Assembly (NCBI RefSeq): GCF_020329505.1
Contig: NZ_JAGKJJ010000014.1
Coordinates: forward strand, 62,001-126,000
Direction: 5' to 3'
From: Bradyrhizobium semiaridum
GTDB lineage: Bacteria; Pseudomonadota; Alphaproteobacteria; Rhizobiales; Xanthobacteraceae
DNA: 64,000 bases
Positions 53,286-62,301 of this stretch are shown piece after piece (position 1 is the stretch's first letter; every line of letters begins with the position of its first letter). Under the pieces are notes generated by a model. The model saw only the letters and a list, made by a program, of their open reading frames with translations, did not search any database and was not told where the DNA came from. Position numbers and translations under genes: made by a program.

Positions 53286-54023
53286 ATGTTTGATCTGACT
53301 GGCAGGACGGCGCTCGTCACGGGCGCGACCGGAGGCATCGGCGGCGCGATCGCGCAGGCGCTGCATGCGCAGGGCGCGACGGTTGCGATCTCGGGCACGC
53401 GGCGCGAGGTGCTGGACGGCTTTGCCGCCAGGCTCGGCGAGCGCGCGCACGTGCTGCCGTGCAATCTCTCCAGCAAGGACGATGTCGAGGCGCTGGTGCC
53501 CGCGGCGGAAGCGGCGATGGGCCAGGTCGACATCCTCGTCGCCAACGCCGGCATCACCCGCGACAATCTGTTTGTGCAACTGCGCGACGAGGACTGGGAC
53601 GATGTCATCGCGGTCAACCTGACGGCGACCTTCCGCCTCGCGCGCGCCGCGACCAAATTGATGATGCGCAAGCGCTTCGGCCGCATCATCGCGATCACCT
53701 CGATCGTCGGCGTCACCGGCAATCCGGGGCAGGGCAACTACACCGCGTCGAAGGCCGGCATCATCGGCCTGATCAAGACGCTGGGCGCCGAATACGCCAA
53801 GCGCGGCGTAACAGCCAATTGCATCGCGCCCGGCTTCATCAAGACGCCGATGACGGATGCGCTCAATGACAAGCAGCGCGAAGCTATCCTGGCGAAGGTT
53901 CCTGCGGCACGGCTCGGAACGCCCGAGGACATCGCCGCGGCGGCGGTCTATCTGGCCTCCAATGAGGGCGGCTACGTCACCGGACAGACGATTCACGTCA
54001 ACGGTGGAATGGCCATGATTTGA
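53286..54023 (+). CDS. fabG: 3-oxoacyl-ACP reductase
   Basis: 245-residue SDR with TGATGGIG (cofactor), NAGIT (NAG motif), and the catalytic triad Ser and YTASK (GNYTASKAGIIG). It reduces 3-oxoacyl-ACP with NADPH. Adjacent to fabD and upstream of acpP, which confirms the fatty acid synthesis role. GAGAGGAGAC precedes the ATG. Confidence 0.95.
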   Translation: MFDLTGRTALVTGATGGIGGAIAQALHAQGATVAISGTRREVLDGFAARLGERAHVLPCNLSSKDDVEALVPAAEAAMGQVDILVANAGITRDNLFVQLRDEDWDDVIAVNLTATFRLARAATKLMMRKRFGRIIAITSIVGVTGNPGQGNYTASKAGIIGLIKTLGAEYAKRGVTANCIAPGFIKTPMTDALNDKQREAILAKVPAARLGTPEDIAAAAVYLASNEGGYVTGQTIHVNGGMAMI

Positions 54024-54063
54024 GCGGTTGAGCCGCTCTCGCAATGCGGCGAAAAGCCGTTTT
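54022..54063 (+). terminator. Tandem hairpins after fabG
   Basis: GAGCGG/CCGCTC (54022-54038) overlaps the fabG stop; a second small stem CGGC-GAAAA-GCCG (54047-54059) is followed by TTTT (54060-54063). Together they could attenuate readthrough into acpP, which has its own long leader (54064-54310). Confidence 0.45.
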
Positions 54064-54310
54064 CGGGAGCCGGTTCAGGCGTGTAGTCAAGGCTTGGGAA
54101 GTATGGTAGCTGAACCCCCACGGATGGGCAAAGAACGCCATTGCAGGATTTTGAAACCCTGTATATTGGCGTGGCGACGCCTGCCGTTCGCCGGGGCTTA
54201 GTCGGCTACGACCGGGCCGAATCAAGACTATGCGCGACTGAGTAATCGAGACGACCACGATGGCTCGTATCGTCTTGGGGTCGGGTCCAATGGAACAACG
54301 AGGTTGAACG
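54064..54310 (+). promoter_or_regulatory. acpP leader / promoter region
   Basis: Nearly 250 bp precede acpP with no ORF. An AT-richer patch TTTTGAAACCCTGTATATTGG near 54150-54172 is the best promoter-like spot, though hexamer spacing is not ideal. Separate promoters for acpP are common because ACP is made in large excess. Not resolvable further by eye. Confidence 0.35.
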
Positions 54311-54550
54311 ATGAGTGAGATTGGCGAGCGGGTTAAGAAGATTGTGGTCGAACACCTCGGTGTCGAGCCCGAGAAGGTGGTCGATAGCGCCAGCTTCATC
54401 GATGACCTCGGCGCCGACAGCCTCGACACCGTCGAGCTCGTGATGGCGTTTGAAGAAGAATTCGGTTGTGAGATTCCCGACGATGCGGCGGAAACGATTC
54501 TGACCGTCGGCGACGCGACCAAGTTTCTCGAGAAGAACGCGAAGAGCTGA
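54311..54550 (+). CDS. acpP: Acyl carrier protein
   Basis: 79-residue acidic helical protein with the phosphopantetheine site DDLGADSLDTVELVMAF (Ser37). Carries the growing acyl chain. GAGGTTGAACG before the ATG. Sits between fabG and fabF as usual. Confidence 0.97.
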   Translation: MSEIGERVKKIVVEHLGVEPEKVVDSASFIDDLGADSLDTVELVMAFEEEFGCEIPDDAAETILTVGDATKFLEKNAKS

Positions 54551-54619
54551 CGCCATTCGCGTTGGATTTAACGAAGCCGGACGGACTGTGATCGAACGGT
54601 CCCCCGGTTTCTTATTATT

Positions 54620-54636
54620 GCCCGCCTTTGGCGGGC
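54620..54636 (+). promoter_or_regulatory. GC-rich hairpin in the acpP-fabF gap
   Basis: GCCCGCC-TTT-GGCGGGC: a perfect 7-bp stem with a 3-nt loop, ending 14 nt before the fabF ATG and next to its CCGGAGAC ribosome-binding region. No T-run follows, so it is more likely an mRNA-processing or stability element than a terminator, lowering fabF output relative to ACP. Confidence 0.5.
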
Positions 54637-54649
54637 CGGAGACTTTCAA

Positions 54650-55915
54650 ATGAGGCGGGTTGTCGTCACGGGGCTGGGCATGGTTACGCCACTCGGCTGC
54701 GGGGTCGACGCAACCTGGGCGCGTATCCTCGCCGGCGAGAGCGGCGGGAGGAAGATCGATACGTTCGACGTCTCAGATCTGCCGAGCCAGGTCGCCTGCT
54801 ACATCCCGCGCGGCGACGGCACCAACGGCACCTTCAATCCCGATCAGTGGATGGAGCCGAAGGACCAGCGCAAGGTCGATGAGTTCATTCTGTTCGCGAT
54901 GTGCGCGGCCAAGCAGGCGCTCGACGATGCCAACTGGCATCCGCAGTCCGATGAGGATCAGTTCGCGACCGGCACGCTGATCGGCTCGGGCATCGGCGGT
55001 CTTTCCGGCATTGCCGAAACCGCGGTCCTGCTCAAGGAGCGCGGGCCGCGCCGGATCTCGCCGTTCTTCATTCCGGGGCGCCTGATCAATCTGGCTTCCG
55101 GTTACGTCTCGATCGAGCACGGCCTCAAGGGACCCAATCATTCCGTCGTCACGGCTTGCTCGACCGGCGCGCATGCGCTCGGCGACGCCGCGCGGCTGAT
55201 CGCGCTTGGCGATGCGGAGGTGATGGTGGCGGGCGGTGCCGAATCGCCGATCTGCCGCATCGGCATCGCCGGCTTCTGCGCGGCGCGCGCGCTGTCCACC
55301 GGCTTCAACGACACGCCGGAAAAGGCCTCGCGTCCCTACGACAAGGATCGCGACGGCTTCGTGATGGGCGAGGGTGCCGGCATCGTGGTGCTCGAGGAAT
55401 ATGAGCACGCCAAGCGGCGCGGCGCGAAGATCTATGCCGAGGTGACCGGCTACGGCCTGTCGGGCGATGCCTATCACATCACCTCGCCGCCGCCGGACGG
55501 CAATGGCGGCTTCCGCAGCATGAGCATGGCGCTGAAGCGCGCCGGCCTGGCGGCGTCCGACCTCGACTACATCAATGCGCACGGCACCTCGACGCAGGTC
55601 GGCGATGAGATCGAGCTCGGCGCGGTCGAACGTCTGCTCGGCAATGCGGCCTCGAAGGTCTCGATGTCCTCGACCAAGTCCGCGACCGGACATCTGCTCG
55701 GCGCGGCCGGTGCGATCGAAGCGATCTTCGCGATCCTGGCGATTCGCGATAACGTCGTACCGCCGACCATCAATCTCGATAATCCATCGGTCGCGACGGC
55801 GATTGATCTGGTGCCGCACACGTCGCGCAAGCGTGACGTCAATGTGGCGTTGTCCAATTCCTTCGGTTTCGGCGGCACCAACGCCTCCGTGATCGTGCAG
55901 CGCGTAGCCGAATAG
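54650..55915 (+). CDS. fabF: 3-oxoacyl-ACP synthase II
   Basis: 421-residue thiolase-fold condensing enzyme. Catalytic Cys170 in VTACSTGAHALGDA, His in NAHGTSTQVGD and SATGHLLGAAGA, final FGFGGTNAS loop. It elongates acyl-ACP by two carbons, including the palmitoleate-to-vaccenate step. MltG follows after 127 bp. Confidence 0.95.
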   Translation: MRRVVVTGLGMVTPLGCGVDATWARILAGESGGRKIDTFDVSDLPSQVACYIPRGDGTNGTFNPDQWMEPKDQRKVDEFILFAMCAAKQALDDANWHPQSDEDQFATGTLIGSGIGGLSGIAETAVLLKERGPRRISPFFIPGRLINLASGYVSIEHGLKGPNHSVVTACSTGAHALGDAARLIALGDAEVMVAGGAESPICRIGIAGFCAARALSTGFNDTPEKASRPYDKDRDGFVMGEGAGIVVLEEYEHAKRRGAKIYAEVTGYGLSGDAYHITSPPPDGNGGFRSMSMALKRAGLAASDLDYINAHGTSTQVGDEIELGAVERLLGNAASKVSMSSTKSATGHLLGAAGAIEAIFAILAIRDNVVPPTINLDNPSVATAIDLVPHTSRKRDVNVALSNSFGFGGTNASVIVQRVAE

Positions 55916-56042
55916 TAAGTCTTTAGAACTAGTCCACCGTTTTGCCGTATTCCGCGGTGACTCCTAACAGCGGGCGTATGCTATTGGCAGGGCAGGGGTT
56001 TGTCCGGCCACGATTGAAACCGGCAGGATTTGGTTTGCATCG

Positions 56043-57302
56043 ATGAGTGAGAGGCCGCCCATTTCACCGAGGAGCCCGCGTGCCGCGCTGGAGCCTGAAC
56101 AGGTTCCGCCGCCGCCGAAACGTTCGGACCGTGCCCGCAATCCCTTCGTGATCGTCGGCAACGCCATCTTCACGCTGCTCATCATCCTGATGATCGGCGC
56201 GGGAGCGACGTATTACTACGGCAAGCAGACGCTGGAAGCGCCCGGGCCGCTCCAGGAAGACAAGATCGTCAACATCCCGGCGCGCGCCGGCAAGCGCGAC
56301 ATCGCCGACGTGCTGTTGCGTGAGGGCGTGATCAACGTCAATCCCTGGGTCTTCATCGGCAGCGTGTTCGCGCTGAAGGCCAGTTCCGACCTCAAGCCGG
56401 GCGAATATTCGTTCCAGAAGAGCGCGAGCCTGCGCGACGTCATCGCCACCATCGTCGAAGGCAAGGTGGTGCAGCACGCCGTCACCATTCCGGAAGGCCT
56501 GACCTCGGAACAGATCGTCGCGCGGCTTTCCGACAACGACATCTTCACCGGCTCGGTGCGCGAGATTCCGCGCGAGGGAACGCTGCTGCCGGAGACCTAC
56601 AAGTTTCCGCGCGGCACCAGTCGCGACCAGGTGATCCAGCGCATGCAGCAGGCGCAGAAGCGCGTGCTCGCCGAGATCTGGGAACGGCGTACTGCCGACA
56701 CGCCGCTGAAATCGCCGGACCAGCTGGTGACGTTGGCTTCGATCGTCGAGAAGGAAACCGGCCGCGCCGACGAGCGTAGTCGCGTCGCCGCGGTATTCGT
56801 CAACCGGATGCGGCAGCGGATGAAGCTGCAATCCGATCCGACCATCATCTATGGCCTGGTCGGCGGCAAGGGCACCCTGGGGCGCCCGATCAAGCGCAGC
56901 GAGATCACGCAGCCGTCGCCCTACAACACCTACGTGATCGACGGTCTGCCGCCCGGGCCGATCGCCAACCCGGGCCGCGCCTCGCTTGAGGCGACCGCCA
57001 ATCCGGCACGCACGCGCGACCTGTTCTTCGTGGCTGACGGAACCGGCGGTCACACCTTCACCGAAACCTACGACCAGCACGCCAAGAACGTCGCCAAGCT
57101 GCGCACGATGGAGAAGCAGATCCAGAACGACACCGTTGAGCCGCCGGATGAACCGGCGCCCGCGGCGTCTGCGCCGGCCTCGGCAGACACCAATCCGACG
57201 GCGGCGACGCCGCCGAAGCCGACCAACCAGAAGAAGCCGCCGCGCAGCGGGCGCCAGGGTGCGGCCCAGCAGACCAATTCGCCGCCCGTCGTGCAGCGGT
57301 AG
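56043..57302 (+). CDS. mltG: Endolytic murein transglycosylase MltG
   Basis: 419 residues: cytoplasmic leader with PPPP, one transmembrane helix (about 35-58), a LysM-like periplasmic part, and the YceG/MltG domain with the catalytic-Glu motif VEKETG (235-240) and SPYNTYVIDGLPPGPIANPG. It cuts nascent peptidoglycan strands, setting glycan length. A C-terminal ~60-residue Pro/Ala/Lys tail is disordered. Follows fabF as in many proteobacteria (pabC normally between in E. coli; absent here). Confidence 0.9.
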   Translation: MSERPPISPRSPRAALEPEQVPPPPKRSDRARNPFVIVGNAIFTLLIILMIGAGATYYYGKQTLEAPGPLQEDKIVNIPARAGKRDIADVLLREGVINVNPWVFIGSVFALKASSDLKPGEYSFQKSASLRDVIATIVEGKVVQHAVTIPEGLTSEQIVARLSDNDIFTGSVREIPREGTLLPETYKFPRGTSRDQVIQRMQQAQKRVLAEIWERRTADTPLKSPDQLVTLASIVEKETGRADERSRVAAVFVNRMRQRMKLQSDPTIIYGLVGGKGTLGRPIKRSEITQPSPYNTYVIDGLPPGPIANPGRASLEATANPARTRDLFFVADGTGGHTFTETYDQHAKNVAKLRTMEKQIQNDTVEPPDEPAPAASAPASADTNPTAATPPKPTNQKKPPRSGRQGAAQQTNSPPVVQR

Positions 57303-57366
57303 TCTCCTTAAGATGGGCGTAATTCCACTTTCACGGAATCCGGTCTAAGGTCGGTCCGGACCTGAG

Positions 57367-57398
57367 CGAGTCTCGAAGGCTCCGAGTCTTGAAGGCTC
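57367..57398 (+). repeat. 16-bp near-perfect tandem repeat in the yicC leader
   Basis: Two copies: CGAGTCTCGAAGGCTC (57367-57382) and CGAGTCTTGAAGGCTC (57383-57398), one mismatch. Within the 132-bp gap before yicC. No known protein-binding site matches; may be chance or a slippage product. Confidence 0.5.
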
Positions 57399-57434
57399 TA
57401 GGTCAGTCTCATACCCGTTTGGAGAGTTCACGCG

Positions 57435-58322
57435 ATGGCGCTATCGAGCATGACCGGCTTTGCCCGAAGCCATGGCGCAAGCGGTCCCTACACGTTCGAA
57501 TGGGAACTGAAATCGGTCAATGCCAAAGGCTACGACCTGCGCTTGCGGCTGCCATCCGGCTGGGATGAGCTCGAGGCTCTCGCCAAGAAGCGCGCCGGCG
57601 AGGTGCTGTCCCGAGGTACCGTCTATGCCAATCTCAGCGTCAAGCGCAGCGACGCGGCGCAGACGGTACGCATCAACGAGGAGGTGCTCGACGCCGTCCT
57701 GAAGGTCGCCGGAACGCTGGCACAGCGGATCGACGCGGTGGCGCCGAGCATCGACGGCCTGCTCGGCATCAAGGGCGTCATCGAGGTCGTCGAGCCCGAG
57801 AGCAGCGAGGAAGAGGACAGGGCCGCGCGCGAGGCCGCAGCAATGGCGTTCGAGCAGGCGCTCAATAGCCTTGTCGAGATGCGCCGCCGCGAGGGCGATG
57901 CGCTCGGCCAGATCCTGATGCAGCGGATGGACGAGATCGAGCGGCTCGCAAAACGCGCCGAGGCGGCGCCGGGCCGCAAGCCCGAGGCGATCAAGGCGCG
58001 GCTGGCCGAGCAGATTGCAACGCTGCTGGAAGCCTCCGACCGGTTCGATGCCGACCGGTTGAGCCAGGAGGCGCTGCTGATCGCCACCAAGGCGGATATC
58101 CGCGAGGAGCTCGATCGCATCGCCTCGCACATCGCCCAGGCGCGTGAGATGATCGGCAAGGGCGGGCCCGTCGGGCGGCGGCTCGACTTCCTGGCGCAGG
58201 AGTTCAACCGCGAGGTCAACACCTGCTGCTCGAAATCCAACGATGTCGAGTTGACCAATACCGGACTCGAGATGAAGAACGTGGTCGAGCAATTCCGCGA
58301 ACAGGTCCAGAATCTGGAGTGA
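57435..58322 (+). CDS. yicC: YicC-family endoribonuclease
   Basis: 295 residues opening SSMTGFARSHG with the YicC N-domain (WELKSVNAKGYDLRLRLP) and the C-terminal DUF1732 (KADIREELDRIASHIAQAREM, FLAQEFNREVNTCCSKSNDVE, MKNVVEQFREQVQNLE). YicC degrades certain small RNAs with PNPase in E. coli. gmk starts 4 bp after the stop, conserved pairing. Confidence 0.92.
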   Translation: MALSSMTGFARSHGASGPYTFEWELKSVNAKGYDLRLRLPSGWDELEALAKKRAGEVLSRGTVYANLSVKRSDAAQTVRINEEVLDAVLKVAGTLAQRIDAVAPSIDGLLGIKGVIEVVEPESSEEEDRAAREAAAMAFEQALNSLVEMRRREGDALGQILMQRMDEIERLAKRAEAAPGRKPEAIKARLAEQIATLLEASDRFDADRLSQEALLIATKADIREELDRIASHIAQAREMIGKGGPVGRRLDFLAQEFNREVNTCCSKSNDVELTNTGLEMKNVVEQFREQVQNLE

Positions 58323-58325
58323 GCG

Positions 58326-58979
58326 ATGGCAGCGCAGGGTTTTGACGGCGTGGAGCGGCGCGGACTGATGTTCGTCCTGTCGTCGCCGTCGGGCGCCGGC
58401 AAGACGACGCTGTCGCGCATGCTGCTCGAGCGCGAGCCAGGCCTGAAGATGTCGGTATCGGCCACGACGCGGCCGATGCGGCCGGGGGAAGTCGAGGGCC
58501 GGGACTACTTCTTTGTCGACAAGCAGAAGTTCGAGACGATGGTGCAGCAGGGTGACCTGCTCGAATGGGCGACTGTGTTCGACAATCTGTACGGCACGCC
58601 ACGCGCGCCGGTCGAGGCGGCGTTATCGGTGGGACAGGACGTGCTGTTCGATATCGACTGGCAGGGCACGCAGCAATTGCACCAGAAGGCGAGCGCCGAT
58701 GTGGTCCGCGTCTTCATCCTGCCGCCGTCGGCCGCCGATCTCGAGAAGCGGCTGCACACCCGCGCGCAGGATTCCGAGGACGTCATCCGGGGGCGGATGA
58801 ACCGCGCCACCCATGAGCTGAGCCATTGGGCGGAGTACGACTACATCGTCGTCAATCAGAACGTCGACGACGCCTTTGCCGAGGTGCAGTCCATCCTGAA
58901 GGCTGAGCGGCTCAAGCGCGAGCGGCGCACAGGTCTCACGGAGTTCGTCCGCAACCTGCAGCGCCAGCTCGAGAAGTAG
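58326..58979 (+). CDS. gmk: Guanylate kinase
   Basis: 217 residues, P-loop SPSGAGKTT (20-28), GMP-binding RPMRPGEVEGRDYFFV and the lid region. Converts GMP to GDP. Coupled to yicC as in most proteobacteria. C-terminal extension is slightly longer than in E. coli. Secure. Confidence 0.95.
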   Translation: MAAQGFDGVERRGLMFVLSSPSGAGKTTLSRMLLEREPGLKMSVSATTRPMRPGEVEGRDYFFVDKQKFETMVQQGDLLEWATVFDNLYGTPRAPVEAALSVGQDVLFDIDWQGTQQLHQKASADVVRVFILPPSAADLEKRLHTRAQDSEDVIRGRMNRATHELSHWAEYDYIVVNQNVDDAFAEVQSILKAERLKRERRTGLTEFVRNLQRQLEK

Positions 58980-58999
58980 AGTGTGATCCCGGGTCGTGC

Positions 59000-60007
59000 T
59001 CAGTTGGCCGCGCTGCGTGCCAGCCGCTGCAGCATGGCCGCGATCTGCCGGCTGTCCTCTGCCGTCTGGTCGAGATCGCGGGCCACACTCTCGCGCCGTG
59101 GAACCGGCGGCTCGGCCGGGCGTGGCGGCAGCTCCGACAGCCGGATCGGCCGCTGAAGGCTGACCTGCGCCGGCGGCGGCGCGCGCTCGAAGTGGATCGA
59201 ATCCCACGGTGCACGCTGCTCGTCACGGACATCGTAGGCGGGTGTGCGCCTGCGGGTCAGCTTCACGACCAGCGCGCTGACCAGGCCGGCCAATGCCAAC
59301 GCGCCGACCATCACGACCAGCAGCATCTGGGTGGATGCGGACGGCTTCTCGGCGGGCGCTGCTTCGACCGCAGCGGCCGGTACCGGCGCAGGCGCCGGCG
59401 CGGCCTGTTGCGGCGGCGGGGCGTCGGTTTGCGCAACCGGTGCCGGCTGAGGCGTAGCGTATCGCGTGCCATTCGCCCTGGCCATGCTGGTGGAATCAAG
59501 CCACCTCGCGGCGCCATCCGCACTGGCTGGCGCCTGGGCGGCCGCGGCGCTGCCGGACTGATTGGCATCGGTTGGAGCCGGGGAAGCTGGGGCTTGGGGA
59601 GAGGGCCACTCGGCCCGCGCATCGGCAACCGCCTTGCTCATCGCAGGCTGCGATTGCTGCGGGAGCGGCTGCTGCGGCTGGGCTTGAGCCTGTGCCGGCG
59701 CGGTGTCCGCAGCCGTCGCGTCGGGCGCGGGGGCAGCCTGCTGTTGTGCGGTCACCGTCTTGGCGGCCTTGTTCTTTGCCTCACCGAGATACCAGCACTT
59801 GGTCTTTGTCGCGCGGTCGAGGTGATAGTACCAGTGGCTCCCGGCCGGTGCGGCCCCTTTCGGCGCCGACTGGCAATTGTCGGCCGTCTTGTCTGCTGAC
59901 TTGGCCTGTGCAGTCGTGGCGGCATTCTGGGCTACAGCGCTGAAATTGGCGCCGGCCAGAATGCTGGCGACGAGCGCCGAAGCAAATTTTGCTGAACGAT
60001 TTGACAT
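59000..60007 (-). CDS. Proline/alanine-rich secreted or membrane-anchored hypothetical protein
   Basis: 335 residues from MSNRSAKFASALVASILAG: signal peptide or anchor (to VAQN), then a short Cys-containing segment HWYYHLDRATKTKCWYLGE (two Trp/Tyr-rich strands), a long Ala/Pro/Gln-rich region (about 70-235), a transmembrane helix (LLVVMVGALALAGLVSALVV, about 220-245) and a cytoplasmic basic tail. I recognise no family. ATG at 60007 chosen because it starts the signal; an upstream ATG (60034) adds nine residues. Confidence 0.7.
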   Translation of the reverse strand: MSNRSAKFASALVASILAGANFSAVAQNAATTAQAKSADKTADNCQSAPKGAAPAGSHWYYHLDRATKTKCWYLGEAKNKAAKTVTAQQQAAPAPDATAADTAPAQAQAQPQQPLPQQSQPAMSKAVADARAEWPSPQAPASPAPTDANQSGSAAAAQAPASADGAARWLDSTSMARANGTRYATPQPAPVAQTDAPPPQQAAPAPAPVPAAAVEAAPAEKPSASTQMLLVVMVGALALAGLVSALVVKLTRRRTPAYDVRDEQRAPWDSIHFERAPPPAQVSLQRPIRLSELPPRPAEPPVPRRESVARDLDQTAEDSRQIAAMLQRLARSAAN

Positions 60008-60364
60008 ACGCGTCCCCGGTATTTTTTTACTCAAACGCTGGCGATTCCAATCTCGTCAAAGAGTTGGGTCGCAATGCGCCGCAAATCCGGAACGGGTAGG
60101 GCTTAATTGCGGCTTGCGGCGCTCCGCGATTGCGGCGCGCCGCCGGCTAAAACAGTGCGGTCGTTATTGCTGCAGTTGCTATTGCTTTGATGGCGGACCA
60201 GGTTCCGCGGCAGCCGTCGGAGCGGCGGAACGTTTCCGCGCCGCTGCGGCCGGTGCCGCCGCAGCCGATTGAGATTTACGACCCAGGCGCGGTGGACACC
60301 ACCGCGTGCTTCAATTGCGCCGTGGCCGCCTCTCACATCGGCACACGGCAGGGCTGCCGGCAGG
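60008..60364. other. Intergenic stretch between two minus-strand genes
   Basis: 357 bp with no supported gene. It has GC-rich dyad-like words (GCGGCGCTCCGC, GCGGCGCGCCGCC around 60115-60150). An open frame on the plus strand from 60190 looks protein-like for about 40 residues but then runs into the antisense of adh, so I do not call it. Confidence 0.5.
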
Positions 60365-61423
60365 CTAGTTCTTCAGGACGATGCGCCCGACGACCCTGCC
60401 GGCGCGCAGTTCGTCGATCCATTTCTGGACGTCGGCCATCGGCTCTTCCTTCATCGGCGTCGGCTTGATCTTGCCGGCGCGGGCGAGCGCCATCAATTCC
60501 TGGCCTTCGGCCAACGTACCCACCATGAAGCCTTCGATGGTCATGCGCTTGTAGACCCACTGCACCATCGGCAGCGTGAACTGGCCGCCCATCAGGCCGG
60601 ACACCACGATCTTGCCGCCGCGCGCCACCGTCGACACCGCGAACGCCATCGACTTCTCGTTGCCGGCAAAGTCGACGACGCCGTCGAAGCCGCCGTCGCT
60701 CTCCTTCAGCATGCGCTTGACGACGTCGGGCTCCGCCGGATCGTAGGCGGCCGCTGCGCCGTTCTTCAGCGCGGTGTCGCGCGCTGCCGGGCTGAGGTCG
60801 GCGACCGTGATGTTCTGCTTGAACATCGCCTGCGCGAAGGACAGGCCCATCATGCCGACGCCGCCAAGCCCGATCAGCAGCAGATTGCGCTGGCGCGGAC
60901 GGTCGACCAGCCGCTTCAGCGCGCCATAGGCGGTGACGCCCGAGCACATCAGCGTCGCGGCCTGGTTGACCGGCAGCGGATCGTAGTCGAGCAGGTACTT
61001 TGCGTCGGGCACCAGCACGTGCGTGGCGAAGCCGCCGTCGATGGAGACGCCGAGGAAACGCTGCTTGACGCAGAGGTTCTCGTCGCCGGCGAGGCAGTCG
61101 CGGCACAGGCCGCAGCCGATCCAGGGGAAGACCGCCTTCTTGGTGCCGATCAGGTCCTTCGGCGCGTCGGGACCGACCTCGTCGACGATGCCCGCGATCT
61201 CGTGGCCGAGTGTGAAAGGCAGCGTCATGCCGCGCGTGGTGTCGAGCTTCTTGCCGCCGCCGAGATCGGCGTAGCCATCCTGGATGTGGAGATCGGAATG
61301 GCACAGGCCGCAGCGCTCGATGCGCACAAGCACCTCGCGCCCCTGCGGCTTCGGCGTGTCGACGATGGTTTCGCACAGCGGCGCATCGAACTTGACGAGG
61401 GATTGGCGAACCATACGCGCCAT
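60365..61423 (-). CDS. Zinc-dependent alcohol dehydrogenase (medium-chain type)
   Basis: 352 residues of the MDR family. Catalytic-zinc ligand region GLCHSD (Cys41), GHE (His73, Glu74), structural-zinc cysteines 104, 107, 110 and 118 (CGLCRDCLAGDENLC), and coenzyme motif GLGGVGMMG. Oxidises alcohols with NAD(P)+; substrate unknown. AGGAG precedes the ATG. It lies downstream of rsmA on the same strand (20-bp gap), probably read from the surA-pdxA-rsmA transcript. It is not part of the conserved cluster elsewhere. Confidence 0.88.
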   Translation of the reverse strand: MARMVRQSLVKFDAPLCETIVDTPKPQGREVLVRIERCGLCHSDLHIQDGYADLGGGKKLDTTRGMTLPFTLGHEIAGIVDEVGPDAPKDLIGTKKAVFPWIGCGLCRDCLAGDENLCVKQRFLGVSIDGGFATHVLVPDAKYLLDYDPLPVNQAATLMCSGVTAYGALKRLVDRPRQRNLLLIGLGGVGMMGLSFAQAMFKQNITVADLSPAARDTALKNGAAAAYDPAEPDVVKRMLKESDGGFDGVVDFAGNEKSMAFAVSTVARGGKIVVSGLMGGQFTLPMVQWVYKRMTIEGFMVGTLAEGQELMALARAGKIKPTPMKEEPMADVQKWIDELRAGRVVGRIVLKN

Positions 61424-61443
61424 TACGTTTTCTCCTGATGTTT

Positions 61444-62298
61444 CTATTTTGTGGCCCGTATATCGGCCAATTCCCTGGCCATGGCAACAAAGCCGGCGAC
61501 CGGAACGGTCTCGGCGCGGCGCGTGGCGTCGATACCGGCGGCCGCGGCGAGCTGCGCCGGATCGACCGAGAGCGATTTCAGGCTCTGGCGCAGCATCTTG
61601 CGGCGCTGGCCGAAGGCGGCGGCGGCGACCTGCTCGAGCAAGCGGCGGTCGCACGGCTCCGGCGCGGCGCGCGGTATCAATCGTACCACCGAGGAAGTGA
61701 CCTGCGGCTGCGGCACGAACGCCGCCGGCGAGATGTCGAACAGGACCTTGGTCTCGGCGCGCCAATTGGCCAGCACCGCAAGCCGGCCATAGGCTTCCTC
61801 GTCCTGCTGCGCGACGATGCGCTCGGCGACCTCGCGCTGGAACATCAGCACCATCGTGTCGTACCAGGGCGGCCACGGCTCGATCGACAGCCAGTCGACC
61901 AGGAGCTGGGTCGCGATGTTGTAGGGCAGGTTGGCGACGATCTTGGCCTTTCGACCGTCGAGTAGCGGGCGCGGATCAAACTGCTGCGCATCGCCATGGA
62001 CGATCTCGATGCGGCCGGGATAGCGCTTGACGAGGTAGTCGAGCGCGCCGATCGCGCGCTCGTCGCGCTCGACGGCGATCACGCGCCTGGCGCCGAGCGC
62101 GAGCAGCGCACGCGTCAATCCGCCGGGGCCGGGTCCGACCTCGATCACGGTGGAATCCTCGAGCGGACCCGCGGCGCGGGCGATGCGCGCGGTGAGATTG
62201 AGATCGAGCAGGAAATTCTGGCCCAGCGATTTGCGCGCCGACAGCTGGTGCTCGCGAATGATCTCGCGCAGCGGCGGCAGATCGTCGATCGCGCTCAC
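61444..62298 (-). CDS. rsmA: 16S rRNA (adenine1518-N6/adenine1519-N6) dimethyltransferase
   Basis: 284 residues with SAM motif VIEVGPGPGGL (51-61), the catalytic NLPY motif (123-126), and the C-terminal substrate-binding domain. It dimethylates two adenosines in the 16S 3' helix 45. GTG start at 62298. pdxA ends 3 bp upstream, the conserved surA-pdxA-rsmA order. Confidence 0.95.
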   Translation of the reverse strand: MSAIDDLPPLREIIREHQLSARKSLGQNFLLDLNLTARIARAAGPLEDSTVIEVGPGPGGLTRALLALGARRVIAVERDERAIGALDYLVKRYPGRIEIVHGDAQQFDPRPLLDGRKAKIVANLPYNIATQLLVDWLSIEPWPPWYDTMVLMFQREVAERIVAQQDEEAYGRLAVLANWRAETKVLFDISPAAFVPQPQVTSSVVRLIPRAAPEPCDRRLLEQVAAAAFGQRRKMLRQSLKSLSVDPAQLAAAAGIDATRRAETVPVAGFVAMARELADIRATK

Positions 62299-62301
62299 AC
62301 C

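Noticed and set aside
60190..60468. Plus-strand frame starting MADQVPRQPSERRN with a CFNC motif
   Set aside because: Looks protein-like only for ~40 residues, then overlaps the end of the alcohol dehydrogenase gene as antisense; no ribosome-binding site.
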